Positions 1 through 8,873 of a stretch of 64,000 nt of DNA are shown in pieces. The notes under the pieces were generated by a model. That model was not told where the DNA came from and searched no databases. It saw only the letters and a list, made by a program, of their open reading frames with translations. Origin of the DNA: Lactobacillus paragasseri (GTDB lineage: Bacteria > Bacillota > Bacilli > Lactobacillales > Lactobacillaceae). The stretch spans positions 868,001 to 932,000 of the forward strand of contig NZ_AP018549.1 in the NCBI RefSeq assembly GCF_003584685.1, read 5' to 3'. The position numbers were made by a program, and so were the translations under genes. Each line of letters begins with the position of its first letter. The first letter of the stretch is position 1.

Positions 1-603
1 GCATCTCAGACTTGGCGTTTAGCACCAATCAAGGAAAGTACCTTGCTACTTGCAAATTTGTTTTCTGCAATTGTTGATGGCTTATATTTAGTAGTTATTC
101 AATTAGCAATGATATTAATTGCAGGTTTACCAATAATTGGCACAAACGAGTTTTGGAAAACGACATTTAAAAATTTCGGCTCAATTGGTGAAGGAAAGTT
201 ATGGCAAGATATCCATATAACAGATTTGATTTCAGTTATTGTTTTGCTGATTTTAATTGGAATTTTTATTTATCTTGCGGTTAGTTTAATTAACTTTACT
301 GGAAAAATAGTTAGCGATTTCTTGCCAGAAAAGATAAGTAAACTAGTTTACTTCCTTGTAGTTGTTTCGCTAACTTGCATCGGATTAATATTCTTAATTA
401 ATGTTTATTGGTTCGTCATGGATTCAGTGACAGGATTTTTACAAAATGGAATGTTTTTAACAACTTTAGGTAAAGATGCTATTGACGTTAGGTCTGATCT
501 AACTGGTAATTATCTGACCATGGCAGTTGTTTTAGCAGTTGATATAATTTTGATTGCAATTAATGTCGTACTTCTGCGTAAGTATCATGAAGCGAAGATA
601 TAA
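1..603 (+). CDS. ABC-2-type transporter permease, C-terminal part (5' end outside window)
   Basis: The reading frame is open from base 1 through a TAA at 601-603, so the gene begins upstream of the window. About 200 residues are visible. They begin with a hydrophilic stretch TWRLAPIKES, then hydrophobic segments at roughly residues 15-40, 70-95, 110-135 and 170-190. The 'WRLAPI...LL' junction followed by helices is like ABC-2 permeases that pair with a separate ATPase (inferred; that gene would be upstream). A TTG near base 43 could be read as a start but has no ribosome binding site and the frame continues beyond it. A strong terminator follows at once. Function and substrate are unknown. 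Confidence 0.5.
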   Translation, partial: ASQTWRLAPIKESTLLLANLFSAIVDGLYLVVIQLAMILIAGLPIIGTNEFWKTTFKNFGSIGEGKLWQDIHITDLISVIVLLILIGIFIYLAVSLINFTGKIVSDFLPEKISKLVYFLVVVSLTCIGLIFLINVYWFVMDSVTGFLQNGMFLTTLGKDAIDVRSDLTGNYLTMAVVLAVDIILIAINVVLLRKYHEAKI

Positions 604-605
604 GA

Positions 606-657
606 AAAAGGAATAAGATTTTGAAAATTTGTTTTCAAAACCCTATTCCTTTTTTTG
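606..657 (+). terminator. Intrinsic terminator after the permease gene
   Basis: Inverted repeat of about 19 bases (609-627 with 632-650, short loop) followed by seven T. The A-rich other flank means it could also act for the minus-strand gene ending at 675. Confidence 0.85.
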
Positions 658-674
658 CTGCCAGTAATTTTAAA

Positions 675-872
675 TTAAGAATTAGCTTGAATATAATCTA
701 AAACTTGTTCAGCTTCTTCCATTGTGTACTTAGCTTCGCCAGTCTTCATCGCATGCAATTTTTCTACAGATAGGTGACTTGAGAAAGCAAGCGCTGTATC
801 GTTGACATTATTTTTAACTTCAAACTCAATAATTGCATCGGATAATTCTTCAGGACTCATTTTATAATTCAC
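675..872 (-). CDS. Small conserved-type acidic protein, 65 aa, unknown function
   Basis: The product is acidic and appears all-helical, with no signal peptide or membrane segment. The pattern 'SPEELSDAIIEFEVKNNV...LSVEKLHAMKTGEA' has a helix-turn-helix-like rhythm, but no family can be assigned with confidence. It begins 15 bases after the signal peptidase gene on the same strand, so the two are probably cotranscribed, and it ends just before the terminator at 606-657. It may be one of the small uncharacterised proteins that recur in lactobacilli (inference). Confidence 0.6.
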   Translation of the reverse strand: MNYKMSPEELSDAIIEFEVKNNVNDTALAFSSHLSVEKLHAMKTGEAKYTMEEAEQVLDYIQANS

Positions 873-887
873 ACTTTCTAAAAAAAT

Positions 888-1460
888 CTATTTAAACCAT
901 TGTATTTGATCAAATGGGAAATATCGTAATTTGACCTCACCAACAATATCTTTTTTCTTGATAAAGCCAAACATCCGTGAATCTTTTGAAACATTCCGGT
1001 GATCGCCCATTACGAAATAACAGTCTTTTGGCACTCGCTTTACATGATAAAGCTGCTGCAGGCTGAAATTATTGGTGTATAGTTGACCCTTAGCAAGCTT
1101 TTTCTTGTATTCTGTTAAGTACGACTCTTTGATTGGCTTTCCATTAATATACATTACATCATTTTTTGATTTAATGCTGTCTCCAGGCACTCCGATAATT
1201 CTCTTAATATAAAGTGCGCCTGGTTGATCTGGCGCTCGTAAAATCACAATATCACCACGTGAGAGCTTAGAATGTCTTACTGCAATGATTCGATCATTAT
1301 TCTCAAAGGTTGGCTGCATTGATGGTCCAGTGATAGTTTCATTAGCAAGTAATACGCGGAACATAAAAATATATAAACCAAAAATTACAATTGCTAGAAT
1401 GAATACCTGCAGGAGCCAATGACCAAGCGATTCAGCCGATTCAGTTTTATGTTTTGACAT
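888..1460 (-). CDS. lepB: Signal peptidase I
   Basis: This is a membrane-anchored serine protease that removes signal peptides from exported proteins. One N-terminal transmembrane helix lies at about residues 15-38. The catalytic serine is in TGPSMQPT (Ser47). The general-base lysine is in YIKRIIGVPGD (Lys86). The conserved box GDHRN...DSRMFG lies near residues 150-165. At 190 aa it is normal for a Gram-positive type I enzyme. The ribosome binding site (AAGGAG) lies just upstream. The window encodes clear substrates: the LPXTG nucleotidase and the secreted beta-helix-like protein. It is transcribed divergently from the methyltransferase-like gene. Confidence 0.95.
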   Translation of the reverse strand: MSKHKTESAESLGHWLLQVFILAIVIFGLYIFMFRVLLANETITGPSMQPTFENNDRIIAVRHSKLSRGDIVILRAPDQPGALYIKRIIGVPGDSIKSKNDVMYINGKPIKESYLTEYKKKLAKGQLYTNNFSLQQLYHVKRVPKDCYFVMGDHRNVSKDSRMFGFIKKKDIVGEVKLRYFPFDQIQWFK

Positions 1461-1550
1461 AATTTTTGCTCCTTAATGCTTACATCACTTTTATTATACC
1501 TGTTTTTATTAATTTTGAATGGTAAAATCATTTCATAGGGAATGTATCAA

Positions 1551-2280
1551 ATGAAACAGTATCAAATTAAACTCAATCAATTAGACAGAGAACTGAATTA
1601 TTTACCTCTTCATAGACAAGTTGACATAATTAATAATATAATTGCCAATATTCAGCAAAAAAAGATTTTACCAAAATCACCTAATTCACTTGGATTTTTA
1701 CCTGATAGCTTAGATATAATGATAGATAATATTGGAAATAAAGATAAAGCCCAAGAAGCAAATAATTTACTTAATAATTTCCGTAGTTTTCTTTCAAGAG
1801 AATATGGAGTTTGGTCTTTGCCAAACTTAGAAACAGCAAGGTTAATTAAGCAAGAGTATCATGTTAAATCAAGCTTAGAAATTATGGCAGGAAATGCATA
1901 TTGGTCGAAGGCTTTAAGTCAGGTGGGGATAAAGGCAACAGCAAGTGATTCTTTTTCTTGGGCTAAAAGTTCAACAACCGGAGAAGCTCCAATTTTTGCA
2001 ACAGAGAATCTGGATGCCTTAAGTGCAATTAAAAAGCATCCTGAAGTTGATCTGATCATTTGCTCCTGGGCGCCTAATTTTGGCGAAGATGATTTAAAGA
2101 TTCTTGATTTATATCGTAGTCTTGATCATCAACCAGTGTTATTGTTTATTGGCGAAAAAAAATGGTGCTACAAATTCTACTTCTTTTTGGCAGAAAGCAA
2201 AATGTAGGACTAATACGAAAATTAATCGCAGCTTTCAAAGCTTTGATTTTATTAACGAAAAGGTTTTTGAAATAAAATAA
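1551..2280 (+). pseudogene. SAM-dependent methyltransferase-like gene, frameshifted at an A8 tract
   Basis: The N-terminal half is helical and hydrophilic. Residues near 105-120 contain LEIMAGNAYWSKAL, a class I methyltransferase SAM-binding motif, and later VDLIICSWAPNFGE resembles motif IV. As read, translation stops at 2207 after an implausible aromatic tail. Removing one A from the eight-A run at 2155-2162 restores about 24 further codons and a TAA at 2278-2280 that overlaps the next ATG by one base, exactly the overlap type seen at the next gene junction. The restored product is about 242 aa. I prefer the ATG at 1551, which has TAGGGA upstream, over 1542. Its position before an rRNA methyltransferase suggests an RNA-related role (inference). 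Confidence 0.7.
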
Positions 2281-3257
2281 TGAAACTAAAACGACTTATT
2301 CTTTTAATAATTTCTTTTGTAGCCTTTTTGGGATTAGGGATGATTTTATCTCGCCAGCAATCTCAAAGAGCTGACCAAGTTTTGAATAATAATGGTTTGT
2401 CGAGTACATATTATGTTTTTAAATCTAAGAAAAAGCATAATATTAAGCAGTTATTAAACTATGTAAATAAAAATTTTGCTCATGATAAAGTGCAGATTCA
2501 TTTTGAATCAGATTATATTCCAGATCGAGTATTAATTTGGGCTAATTATAATTTAAAGAGTCAACCATTGGCCAAAGGAAGCTCGCGTTACTTTACTAAA
2601 AGCGACTTTGATGGATCAATTCCTTTTGCAGTTATTTCAGCGGATACCAAAAGTAAAGTTGTAACTTTACAAAATAATCATTATCTAAAGGAAAATAATG
2701 ATTATGTAACCATTATTGGTGAATTAAAGAGAAATAACGAAAGTCAAAATGGACAAGCAGTTTATTATCTTTCAACAGGGATTAATCAGCCCACTGCCAA
2801 AGAGTCAATTACTAATTATAAGATCGTAGTAGATGGTTTAAACAAAAACGAAGCTAATTCTATGCATGCGTATTTAAAAGGAAACATGCAGACTAAAGAT
2901 TTCAGTAAAACTTACAATAGACAGCATGGAATTAGTCCTACTAAGAAACTTATTGCAGCTATCTTGTGTGTGGTAATTGCTCTTGTAGTTGCAGCTATAG
3001 CTGCTGTTTTAGCTGAAAATCCGGTAAACCTAAAATTTGTACCTGGAAAAATCTGGGCTCACTTATTGGCTGATTCTGGACTACGTTTTTTCTTGGCAAA
3101 CGGAATTGTAGTTTTATTAACTAGTTTAGGATTACAGACTTGGAAGTTTTATTCTAATCATAGTCAACTTTATATTTTATATTTAGTTGTATTTGCTATG
3201 CAGATTATTACATACGTGTTGATGCTACTTGCGATAAAAATTAAGAAGGAAAAATAA
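2280..3257 (+). CDS. Membrane protein of unknown function, 325 aa
   Basis: Visible layout: one N-terminal transmembrane segment (residues about 5-22), an extracytoplasmic region of about 190 residues rich in N, K and Y, then three hydrophobic segments at about 223-245, 268-288 and 297-318, and a basic C terminus. This resembles one half of a MacB/FtsX-type permease, but I see no diagnostic motif and there is no adjacent ATPase. It overlaps its upstream neighbour (restored frame) and the downstream rRNA methyltransferase by one base each, so the three genes are probably translationally coupled. No function is assigned. Confidence 0.75.
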   Translation: MKLKRLILLIISFVAFLGLGMILSRQQSQRADQVLNNNGLSSTYYVFKSKKKHNIKQLLNYVNKNFAHDKVQIHFESDYIPDRVLIWANYNLKSQPLAKGSSRYFTKSDFDGSIPFAVISADTKSKVVTLQNNHYLKENNDYVTIIGELKRNNESQNGQAVYYLSTGINQPTAKESITNYKIVVDGLNKNEANSMHAYLKGNMQTKDFSKTYNRQHGISPTKKLIAAILCVVIALVVAAIAAVLAENPVNLKFVPGKIWAHLLADSGLRFFLANGIVVLLTSLGLQTWKFYSNHSQLYILYLVVFAMQIITYVLMLLAIKIKKEK

Positions 3258-4648
3258 TGTCATTACCAGTTGAATTTATTAAGAAATATCAAAATTTGCT
3301 TGGAGAAGAAGAGAGCAATAAATTTTTTGCAGCAATTGATAGTTCTAGTAAGAAGGGCTTTCGATTAAATCCTTTAAAGAATAATTATCACGATGTCCAA
3401 TATAGTCTTGCAGACCCCATTGAATTTACTAGTGATGGTTATTATGGTGGAATTTCGGGACGTGACAGTGAGTGGACTAGCGGTTATGTTTATTCTCAAG
3501 ACCCATCAGCAATGTATCCAGCCGTTGCCCTTAATGTAAAACCTGGAGAAAAGGTACTTGATTTATGTGCTGCACCCGGTGGTAAGTCAACTGCACTAGC
3601 AAGTTTTTTAGAAAATAAAGGACTTTTAGTGGCTAATGAAATTTCAAAGAGTCGAGCTAAAGATTTACGTGAAAATTTAGAGCGGTGGGGAGCTACAAAT
3701 GTTGTAGTTACAAATGAGAGTCCTGAACGTTTATCAAAAAAGTTACCCAATTTTTTTGATAAGATTCTGGTTGATGCACCTTGTTCTGGTGAAGGAATGT
3801 TTAGAAAAGATCCTGCAGCAATGCAGTACTGGTCTCCAGAATATGTCTTAACTTGTCAGGCAAGACAGAAAGAAATTTTGACACAAGCAATGAAAATGTT
3901 AAAGGCAGACGGTGAATTGGTTTATTCTACTTGTACCTATTCTCCAGAAGAAGATGAAGAAATAGTTGCTTGGTTAGTTGAAAACTACCATTTAAAAATC
4001 GAACCTTTAAAGTTATATCCAGGAATGTCAATGGGTAAATCAGATTGGTCAAAGTCTAATTTGCCTGAATTAAAGGATACAGTTAGACTTTGGTTTCAGA
4101 ATGGAGTTGGTGAAGGTCAGTTTGTAGCCCATTTGAGAAATACTGAAGCAGTTGAAGATGCTTCAAGTAAAGTTAAGAAGAGAAAGAAAAAACATCAGAA
4201 AAAGAGCTCTATTACGCGTTTAACTAAGGATGAAATTACAACAGTAGCAAAAGTTTTAGATAATTTTGTACTGCCAGATAGTTTAGAAAATTGGCAGAAA
4301 ACAGTTTTACAAAGTAATGGTCATGTTTTTGTCCCAGCTGTTGATCCAGAATTATTAAATGAATTACACATTTTAAATAATGGTGTTGAATTAGGCCTAC
4401 TTAAGAAAAAACGCTTTGAACCTAGTCATCAGTTAGCTGAAGTTTTAGGTCAAAAAGAGCAAAAGCAATTGCTCAATTTGAAAAATGAAACTGATTATGA
4501 ACATTATCTACATGGTGAAACTATTAAGGTAAATAGTGAGTTGCGAGGTTTTGTTTTAGTCGCATATCAAAATCACATCTTTAGTTTTGGAAAAATCGGC
4601 AATGATCAAATTTTGAAGAATTTCTACCCTAAAGGCTTAAGAAAATAA
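3257..4648 (+). CDS. rsmF: RsmF-like rRNA (cytosine-C5) methyltransferase, NOL1/NOP2/Sun family
   Basis: The enzyme transfers a methyl group from SAM to C5 of a cytosine in rRNA. The SAM-binding motif LDLCAAPGGKST is at about residues 101-112. The two catalytic cysteines are in DAPCSGEGMFRKDP (about 173-186) and YSTCTYSPEEDEE (about 223-235). A lysine-rich linker near residues 305-318 leads to a C-terminal RsmF-type RNA-binding region. The length of 463 aa is typical of the Gram-positive RsmF/YebU branch, and it is longer than RsmB, which has an NusB-like domain in front. Last gene of an overlapping three-gene chain; a terminator follows. Confidence 0.92.
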   Translation: MSLPVEFIKKYQNLLGEEESNKFFAAIDSSSKKGFRLNPLKNNYHDVQYSLADPIEFTSDGYYGGISGRDSEWTSGYVYSQDPSAMYPAVALNVKPGEKVLDLCAAPGGKSTALASFLENKGLLVANEISKSRAKDLRENLERWGATNVVVTNESPERLSKKLPNFFDKILVDAPCSGEGMFRKDPAAMQYWSPEYVLTCQARQKEILTQAMKMLKADGELVYSTCTYSPEEDEEIVAWLVENYHLKIEPLKLYPGMSMGKSDWSKSNLPELKDTVRLWFQNGVGEGQFVAHLRNTEAVEDASSKVKKRKKKHQKKSSITRLTKDEITTVAKVLDNFVLPDSLENWQKTVLQSNGHVFVPAVDPELLNELHILNNGVELGLLKKKRFEPSHQLAEVLGQKEQKQLLNLKNETDYEHYLHGETIKVNSELRGFVLVAYQNHIFSFGKIGNDQILKNFYPKGLRK

Positions 4649-4676
4649 AAAAGACTGACTAATGTCAGTCTTTTTA
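4647..4676. terminator. Bidirectional terminator
   Basis: AAAAAGACTGAC-TAAT-GTCAGTCTTTTT hairpin, with U-tracts possible on both strands. It sits between the convergent rsmF and ybjQ-like genes. Confidence 0.9.
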
Positions 4677-4677
4677 G

Positions 4678-5004
4678 CTAGTCAATAAATTTAACAGCAG
4701 TTCCGTAAGCAACTACTGATTGCATATCTCCTGCAATAGATCCTGAGTCAAACCGCATCATTACTACAGCATCTGCTCCCAAATCTGCAGCATTCTGGCG
4801 AAGACGATTAATCGCTTGATCTCTTGATTCAGTTAGCATAGATGTGTAGGCTTTGATTTCACCACCAACAATACTTTTCAATCCAGCACCAAAATCGCGA
4901 ATAGCATTCTTTGATTGAGTAGTTACACCGAAAACTTCACCAATAATTTCGTATTTTTGGTTGGGAATATTTTCAGTGGTTGTTACTAAAAGTTGATCTG
5001 TCAT
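4678..5004 (-). CDS. YbjQ/UPF0145 family protein, 108 aa
   Basis: The sequence pattern is that of the UPF0145 (YbjQ) family: [20 protein letters not shown] at the N terminus, a [11 protein letters not shown] helix, and [17 protein letters not shown] followed by a C-terminal strand with VAYGTAV. Members are small cytoplasmic proteins, sometimes called putative heavy-metal-binding, with no settled function. Length is normal for the family. It is monocistronic and divergent from the next gene, with an inverted pair of -10-like sequences between them (5030-5040 and 5071-5081). Confidence 0.88.
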   Translation of the reverse strand: MTDQLLVTTTENIPNQKYEIIGEVFGVTTQSKNAIRDFGAGLKSIVGGEIKAYTSMLTESRDQAINRLRQNAADLGADAVVMMRFDSGSIAGDMQSVVAYGTAVKFID

Positions 5005-5029
5005 ATTGATTCCTCCCTAAAAATATTTT

Positions 5030-5081
5030 CTTAATTATACTGAAGCAAACGTATCAGTGCAATTTATTTTGTATAATTAAG
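5030..5081. promoter_or_regulatory. Divergent promoter region with 11-bp inverted repeat
   Basis: CTTAATTATAC at 5030-5040 is the exact reverse complement of GTATAATTAAG at 5071-5081. Each half contains a TATAAT-type -10 facing outward, one for the YbjQ-like gene and one for the YdcF-like gene. This may simply be two back-to-back promoters. Confidence 0.5.
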
Positions 5082-5133
5082 AAAAGGGTACATCTAGAGA
5101 TGTTTACGTTACATTAAGGTGGTGAAATGATAA

Positions 5134-6162
5134 GTGATCTTATCATTTTCAATTGTATTAATTTTGTTTTTACTGGCTTTAGCAACCTTTGTTTGGGTAT
5201 TGACCCATGAAAGACGAAGTCTGTGGTCAGGGATGACGTTAGTTTGGACAATAATAACTTTCGGTTTACTCACAGTAGTTAGCTTAATGATTGCAGCAGA
5301 GTTTTTTCCAATTACACACCAATTTGTTCTACTTGTTTTTGCAGTGATTTTAATTGCATTGATGGTTTTGGTCTTTGCCTTTATTGCAGTTTTAATAGTG
5401 ATGTTTATTTATAATGGAATTAAAATTTTAATTCGGGAAGGTAATCGCTGGACTAACTTTTTATCATTAGCAATGGGAATTGGAATTATTGCTTACTTAT
5501 TCTTATTCCCTGTAGTTGGACGATTAACGCGCAATAATTTTGGTACCTACTTGTATTTATTTGTTAATTTGACCATCATTTATTTAATTTTTATTATGAT
5601 GATGTATACTTTGACTTCATGGATTAATCTGATTAATTTTAAGATAAAAAAATTAAATTATATCGTAGTTTTAGGTGCTGGTTTAATTGGAAAAAAAGTG
5701 ACACCGCTGCTTGCCGCTAGAATTAACCGTGGAATTGAGATTTACCGTAATAATCCAGGTTCAAAAATTATTATGTCAGGTGGACAAGGACCAGGAGAAG
5801 AAATTCCTGAAGCAGCTGCAATGGCAAAGTATGCCGAAGAAAAGGGAATCTCTAAACAAGATATTATTGTTGAAGATAAGTCAAAGACAACTAGACAAAA
5901 TTTAGCTTTTTCGCATAAGTTAATGAAAGCTGATTCACGTTTTGCAATTGTCACAAATTCTTATCATGTGTATCGCGCATTAGTTTTAGCTAAGAGAATG
6001 GGGCTAGATTGCATTGGCTATGGAGCTAAAACCAAATGGTATTTTACTCTAAATGCATTTGTGCGGGAGTTTATTGCTTATTTAACGATTACTTGGCGTT
6101 TACAGTTGAGTGTGGTTGGTTGTATTGGCTTAGTTGTTTTGTTAGGAGCTTTGTTGAGGTAA
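5134..6162 (+). CDS. YdcF/ElyC-like (DUF218) membrane protein
   Basis: The N-terminal half carries five or so hydrophobic segments (residues about 1-175). The C-terminal domain begins YIVVLGAGLIGKKV and continues with IIMSGGQGPGEEIPEA and VEDKSKTTRQNL...SYHVYRALVLA, the signature of the DUF218 fold. A last membrane segment closes the protein. Relatives include ElyC/SanA-type proteins linked to envelope homeostasis; the biochemical role is not known. The start is GTG at 5134, chosen because AAGGTGGTGA lies eight bases upstream. Four bases separate it from the HAD phosphatase gene, so they are probably an operon. Confidence 0.85.
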   Translation: MILSFSIVLILFLLALATFVWVLTHERRSLWSGMTLVWTIITFGLLTVVSLMIAAEFFPITHQFVLLVFAVILIALMVLVFAFIAVLIVMFIYNGIKILIREGNRWTNFLSLAMGIGIIAYLFLFPVVGRLTRNNFGTYLYLFVNLTIIYLIFIMMMYTLTSWINLINFKIKKLNYIVVLGAGLIGKKVTPLLAARINRGIEIYRNNPGSKIIMSGGQGPGEEIPEAAAMAKYAEEKGISKQDIIVEDKSKTTRQNLAFSHKLMKADSRFAIVTNSYHVYRALVLAKRMGLDCIGYGAKTKWYFTLNAFVREFIAYLTITWRLQLSVVGCIGLVVLLGALLR

Positions 6163-6166
6163 GAGA

Positions 6167-6988
6167 ATGAATGAAATTAAGGTAATTGCAATTGATGTTG
6201 ATGGAACTTTGTTGAATTCTCAAAAACAGCTGACCAGGGGAGTGAAGAATGCAATTTTAATGGCGAGAAAAGCTGGAATTAAGATTGTGATTGCAACTGG
6301 AAGGCCATTAAGCGGTGTAAAGCAAATTTTGCATGAATTAAACTTGGCTAATCAAAATGACGAATATGTCGTTTGCTTTGGAGGCGGCGTAGTTGAAACA
6401 ACTTCTGGCAATGTTTTATTTGAAAAGAAATTGACCTATGACAATTACCTTGATTTAGAAACAATAGCTTTAAAATTAGGGCTGCATTTTCATGCTTCTG
6501 CTCCAGATCGTATTTATACAGCCGATCGAGATATCGGAGACTTTACGCTATACGAAGCTAATTTGGTTAATTTAGGCATTTCTTATCGGACTCCTGCTGA
6601 GATGAAAGATGTGCCAATTATTAAGTGCATGTACGTTGATGAACAAAAATACTTGGATAAAAAAATTGCAGATCATACGCCATTTGCGCATTTAGACGAT
6701 AAAATTACATTTACAAAAACTGCCCCATTTTACTATGAAGCTAACCCCAAGGGCGTTTCAAAAGGAAATGCATTGAAAATTCTGTGTCAAAAATTGAATT
6801 TAACTAATGAAAATATAATGGCTATTGGGGATGAAGAGAACGATTTAAGTATGATTAAATATGCTGGAATTGGTGTAGCTATGGGAAACGCGGTAACGTC
6901 TGTAAAAGATAATGCTCAAATGGTTACAAAAGATTGTGATCATGATGGGGTTGCTGCAGCGATTGAAAAAGTTTTGCAAGAAAAATAA
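6167..6988 (+). CDS. Cof-type HAD-IIB family phosphatase
   Basis: A cytoplasmic haloacid-dehalogenase-superfamily hydrolase that probably acts on small phosphorylated metabolites such as sugar phosphates or flavin precursors. Motif I IDVDGTLLNS is at residues 9-18 (nucleophile Asp and acid-base Asp). Motif II is the Thr in IATGRP near residue 45. The C-terminal ending GDEENDLSMIKYAGIGVAMGNA holds motifs III/IV. The length of 273 aa is typical. It lies four bases after the YdcF-like gene and is followed by a terminator. Confidence 0.92.
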   Translation: MNEIKVIAIDVDGTLLNSQKQLTRGVKNAILMARKAGIKIVIATGRPLSGVKQILHELNLANQNDEYVVCFGGGVVETTSGNVLFEKKLTYDNYLDLETIALKLGLHFHASAPDRIYTADRDIGDFTLYEANLVNLGISYRTPAEMKDVPIIKCMYVDEQKYLDKKIADHTPFAHLDDKITFTKTAPFYYEANPKGVSKGNALKILCQKLNLTNENIMAIGDEENDLSMIKYAGIGVAMGNAVTSVKDNAQMVTKDCDHDGVAAAIEKVLQEK

Positions 6989-7023
6989 AAGGCCTTCGGA
7001 ATAGATTTTCCGAAAGCTTTTTG
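6987..7023. terminator. Terminator between the HAD phosphatase gene and the convergent lipase-like gene
   Basis: GGCCTTCGGAA / TTTCCGAAAGCTTTT hairpin with flanking A and T runs; imperfect stem. Confidence 0.75.
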
Positions 7024-7028
7024 TATCT

Positions 7029-8624
7029 TTAGCGATGTTTAGATGGCATACGTAGTTTTCTTTGCTTGAATAATTCCATTACTAGTTGGAAAAAGCCATA
7101 AATAATTAATAAAATTCCTAAGCTAATTACTGCCTGCCGACTAAAGTAATTTGGATTTATAATCACAATAATTCCTGCAGCAAAAGCGATCAAACTTTCT
7201 AGGACATCAATAATATTTCTAAAGATTCCATTTTTCTTATTTTTAACAATTACGCTACGTAATCTTACGTATGCAAAACCAATTAAGAAGATACCTAAAA
7301 CGTAATGAGCTAAGAAGTTAAGCAAGCGATTATTTGAAATAATTGCAATTGCAAGGCCAAAAACTATTAGGTAGGAAATAATGAAGAATCTTTTGGGTTT
7401 AGGCAAAAGATGAGAATTTGCGGTCTCAACAATGTGATAACCACTCCAACCTACGCAAAAGAGGGCAACTAAGCCACCAAACGCGCGATAAGCGTAATCA
7501 GGAATTGTGAGATCAACAATACCAAGAAGAATTAAAACCCAACCGATAATTGAATTAGTATTAATAAAAAGTTTTTCGAGATGCGTTGCTTTAATACTAC
7601 GCCAAATGGTTTCCCATAAACTACCTAACACGAATCTAGTTCTTCTTGAAGAATCTGTAAGTGAAAAAAGTATTGCGCCAAAACCGCCAAAACCATTTTT
7701 ATTAAGCTCAGTAATTTTGGTTGCGCCACTTGCAGCAAACGCGCTGAATAAATCATTAGTTAAGGCTTCTCGCTCCTGTAGATTTGCTTCGCCAATCCAT
7801 TGATTGATAATTTGATTATATATTTTAGAAGTAGGGTTTCTATGGTTTCTAGTAATAAAATGAGAGCCTGAAACTTCCCAACTCATTGGATCATGCTGAG
7901 CAAGTTTGGACCGATCACTGACTAAAATGGTTGGGGTAATATTTTCTGGCTCAAACAATCGTCCAATAATACTGAATTCTGGAACATAGCGTTTTAATTT
8001 ATCGGTTACGCCATCAACTTGTGTACTAAGGCCGGGACTGTCGAAAGTATAAATAGTGTCAATATTTTCTTTTAGATCATCTGGTAAGTTAACTGCCGCA
8101 TATTCAGCTAGATTACCACCTTTAGAATGTCCTGCGAGACTATATACTTGATTGGTAGTTTTAAGAATATTTGTGAGGTATTTCAATGCATATTTTTGAG
8201 CTCCAGTAGTTCTAAAACTAATTTCAAAATCTTCTTTCCAGCCAACTAATGTATCGTCAGTACCACGAAAAGAAATAAAATTAGTATCATTATCTAAACT
8301 AATTTTTATCGCAGAAAATTGAATGCGGTCAGTTAGAACATCAGCAAAATAAGATAATTTGGCATCCCCAAACCGAACTGAGTTAGCCATTAATTTAAGT
8401 AAATCTTGATACTTGTAGTGATCTAAGTTTTGATTTGATGAATTAAAATATTTTTGGGCAACGTCTTTAATTGAAACTTCTTTATTAGAGTCAGGGACGA
8501 TACCATCGAGATGAATATAAGAAAATGTGGCAATCACTAATGCATCTACTTCGTCAAATGGTCGTGCAGAAAGGGAAATATCGCCACGCCATTTTATGTA
8601 AGACAAAATATTATTTGTATCCAT
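7029..8624 (-). CDS. Mbeg1-like (DUF2974) alpha/beta-hydrolase fused to a C-terminal multi-helix membrane domain
   Basis: The N-terminal part (about residues 1-290) has FRGTDD at 119-124 and a lipase nucleophile elbow GHSKGGN with Ser167, then a D-containing 'TFDSPGLS' segment, as in DUF2974/Mbeg1-like predicted lipases. After residue about 345 the protein turns hydrophobic, with about six helices (roughly 355-370, 378-395, 408-425, 432-450, 465-483, 490-512), a layout like DUF308/HdeD membrane proteins. Substrate is unknown. It is a stand-alone gene with its own upstream AT-rich promoter region. Confidence 0.8.
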   Translation of the reverse strand: MDTNNILSYIKWRGDISLSARPFDEVDALVIATFSYIHLDGIVPDSNKEVSIKDVAQKYFNSSNQNLDHYKYQDLLKLMANSVRFGDAKLSYFADVLTDRIQFSAIKISLDNDTNFISFRGTDDTLVGWKEDFEISFRTTGAQKYALKYLTNILKTTNQVYSLAGHSKGGNLAEYAAVNLPDDLKENIDTIYTFDSPGLSTQVDGVTDKLKRYVPEFSIIGRLFEPENITPTILVSDRSKLAQHDPMSWEVSGSHFITRNHRNPTSKIYNQIINQWIGEANLQEREALTNDLFSAFAASGATKITELNKNGFGGFGAILFSLTDSSRRTRFVLGSLWETIWRSIKATHLEKLFINTNSIIGWVLILLGIVDLTIPDYAYRAFGGLVALFCVGWSGYHIVETANSHLLPKPKRFFIISYLIVFGLAIAIISNNRLLNFLAHYVLGIFLIGFAYVRLRSVIVKNKKNGIFRNIIDVLESLIAFAAGIIVIINPNYFSRQAVISLGILLIIYGFFQLVMELFKQRKLRMPSKHR

Positions 8625-8810
8625 ATTTCATCCATCCTTTCTGCTAGTTACAATTATTATAAATAAAAATGTTGTATTTTTTATTAACAAAATACTAATA
8701 AAAAAGAAAATGACTTACTCTTCTTAAGTCTAACACAAGCAAAATAAAGCGATTAATTAACTTTGTTTTTATAAAAATCTCAAAAGAAAAAAGAAACGCG
8801 TAATAAACAA
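8625..8810. other. Intergenic stretch without a gene
   Basis: Very AT-rich region between two minus-strand genes. I see a short inverted repeat GTATTTT/AAAATAC near 8671-8694 and possible promoter elements for the DUF2974 gene, but no ORF or structured RNA. Confidence 0.5.
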
Positions 8811-8861
8811 AAAAAGCAGAGATGATTGCAACATAATCGTTGTCTATCATCTCTGCTTTTT
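8811..8861 (-). terminator. Terminator of pyrFE
   Basis: Perfect 16-bp stem (AAAAAGCAGAGATGAT at 8811-8826 and its complement at 8846-8861), with a smaller GCAAC/GTTGT stem inside. Read on the minus strand it ends in a U-run just after pyrE. Confidence 0.9.
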
Positions 8862-8873
8862 CAAATATTTGTA

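Noticed and set aside
43-603. TTG at 43 as a gene start
   Set aside because: The frame is open to base 1 and there is no ribosome binding site before the TTG, so the gene starts outside the window.
7507-7803. Plus-strand ORF inside the DUF2974 gene
   Set aside because: Shadow frame opposite a well supported gene; composition is not protein-like.
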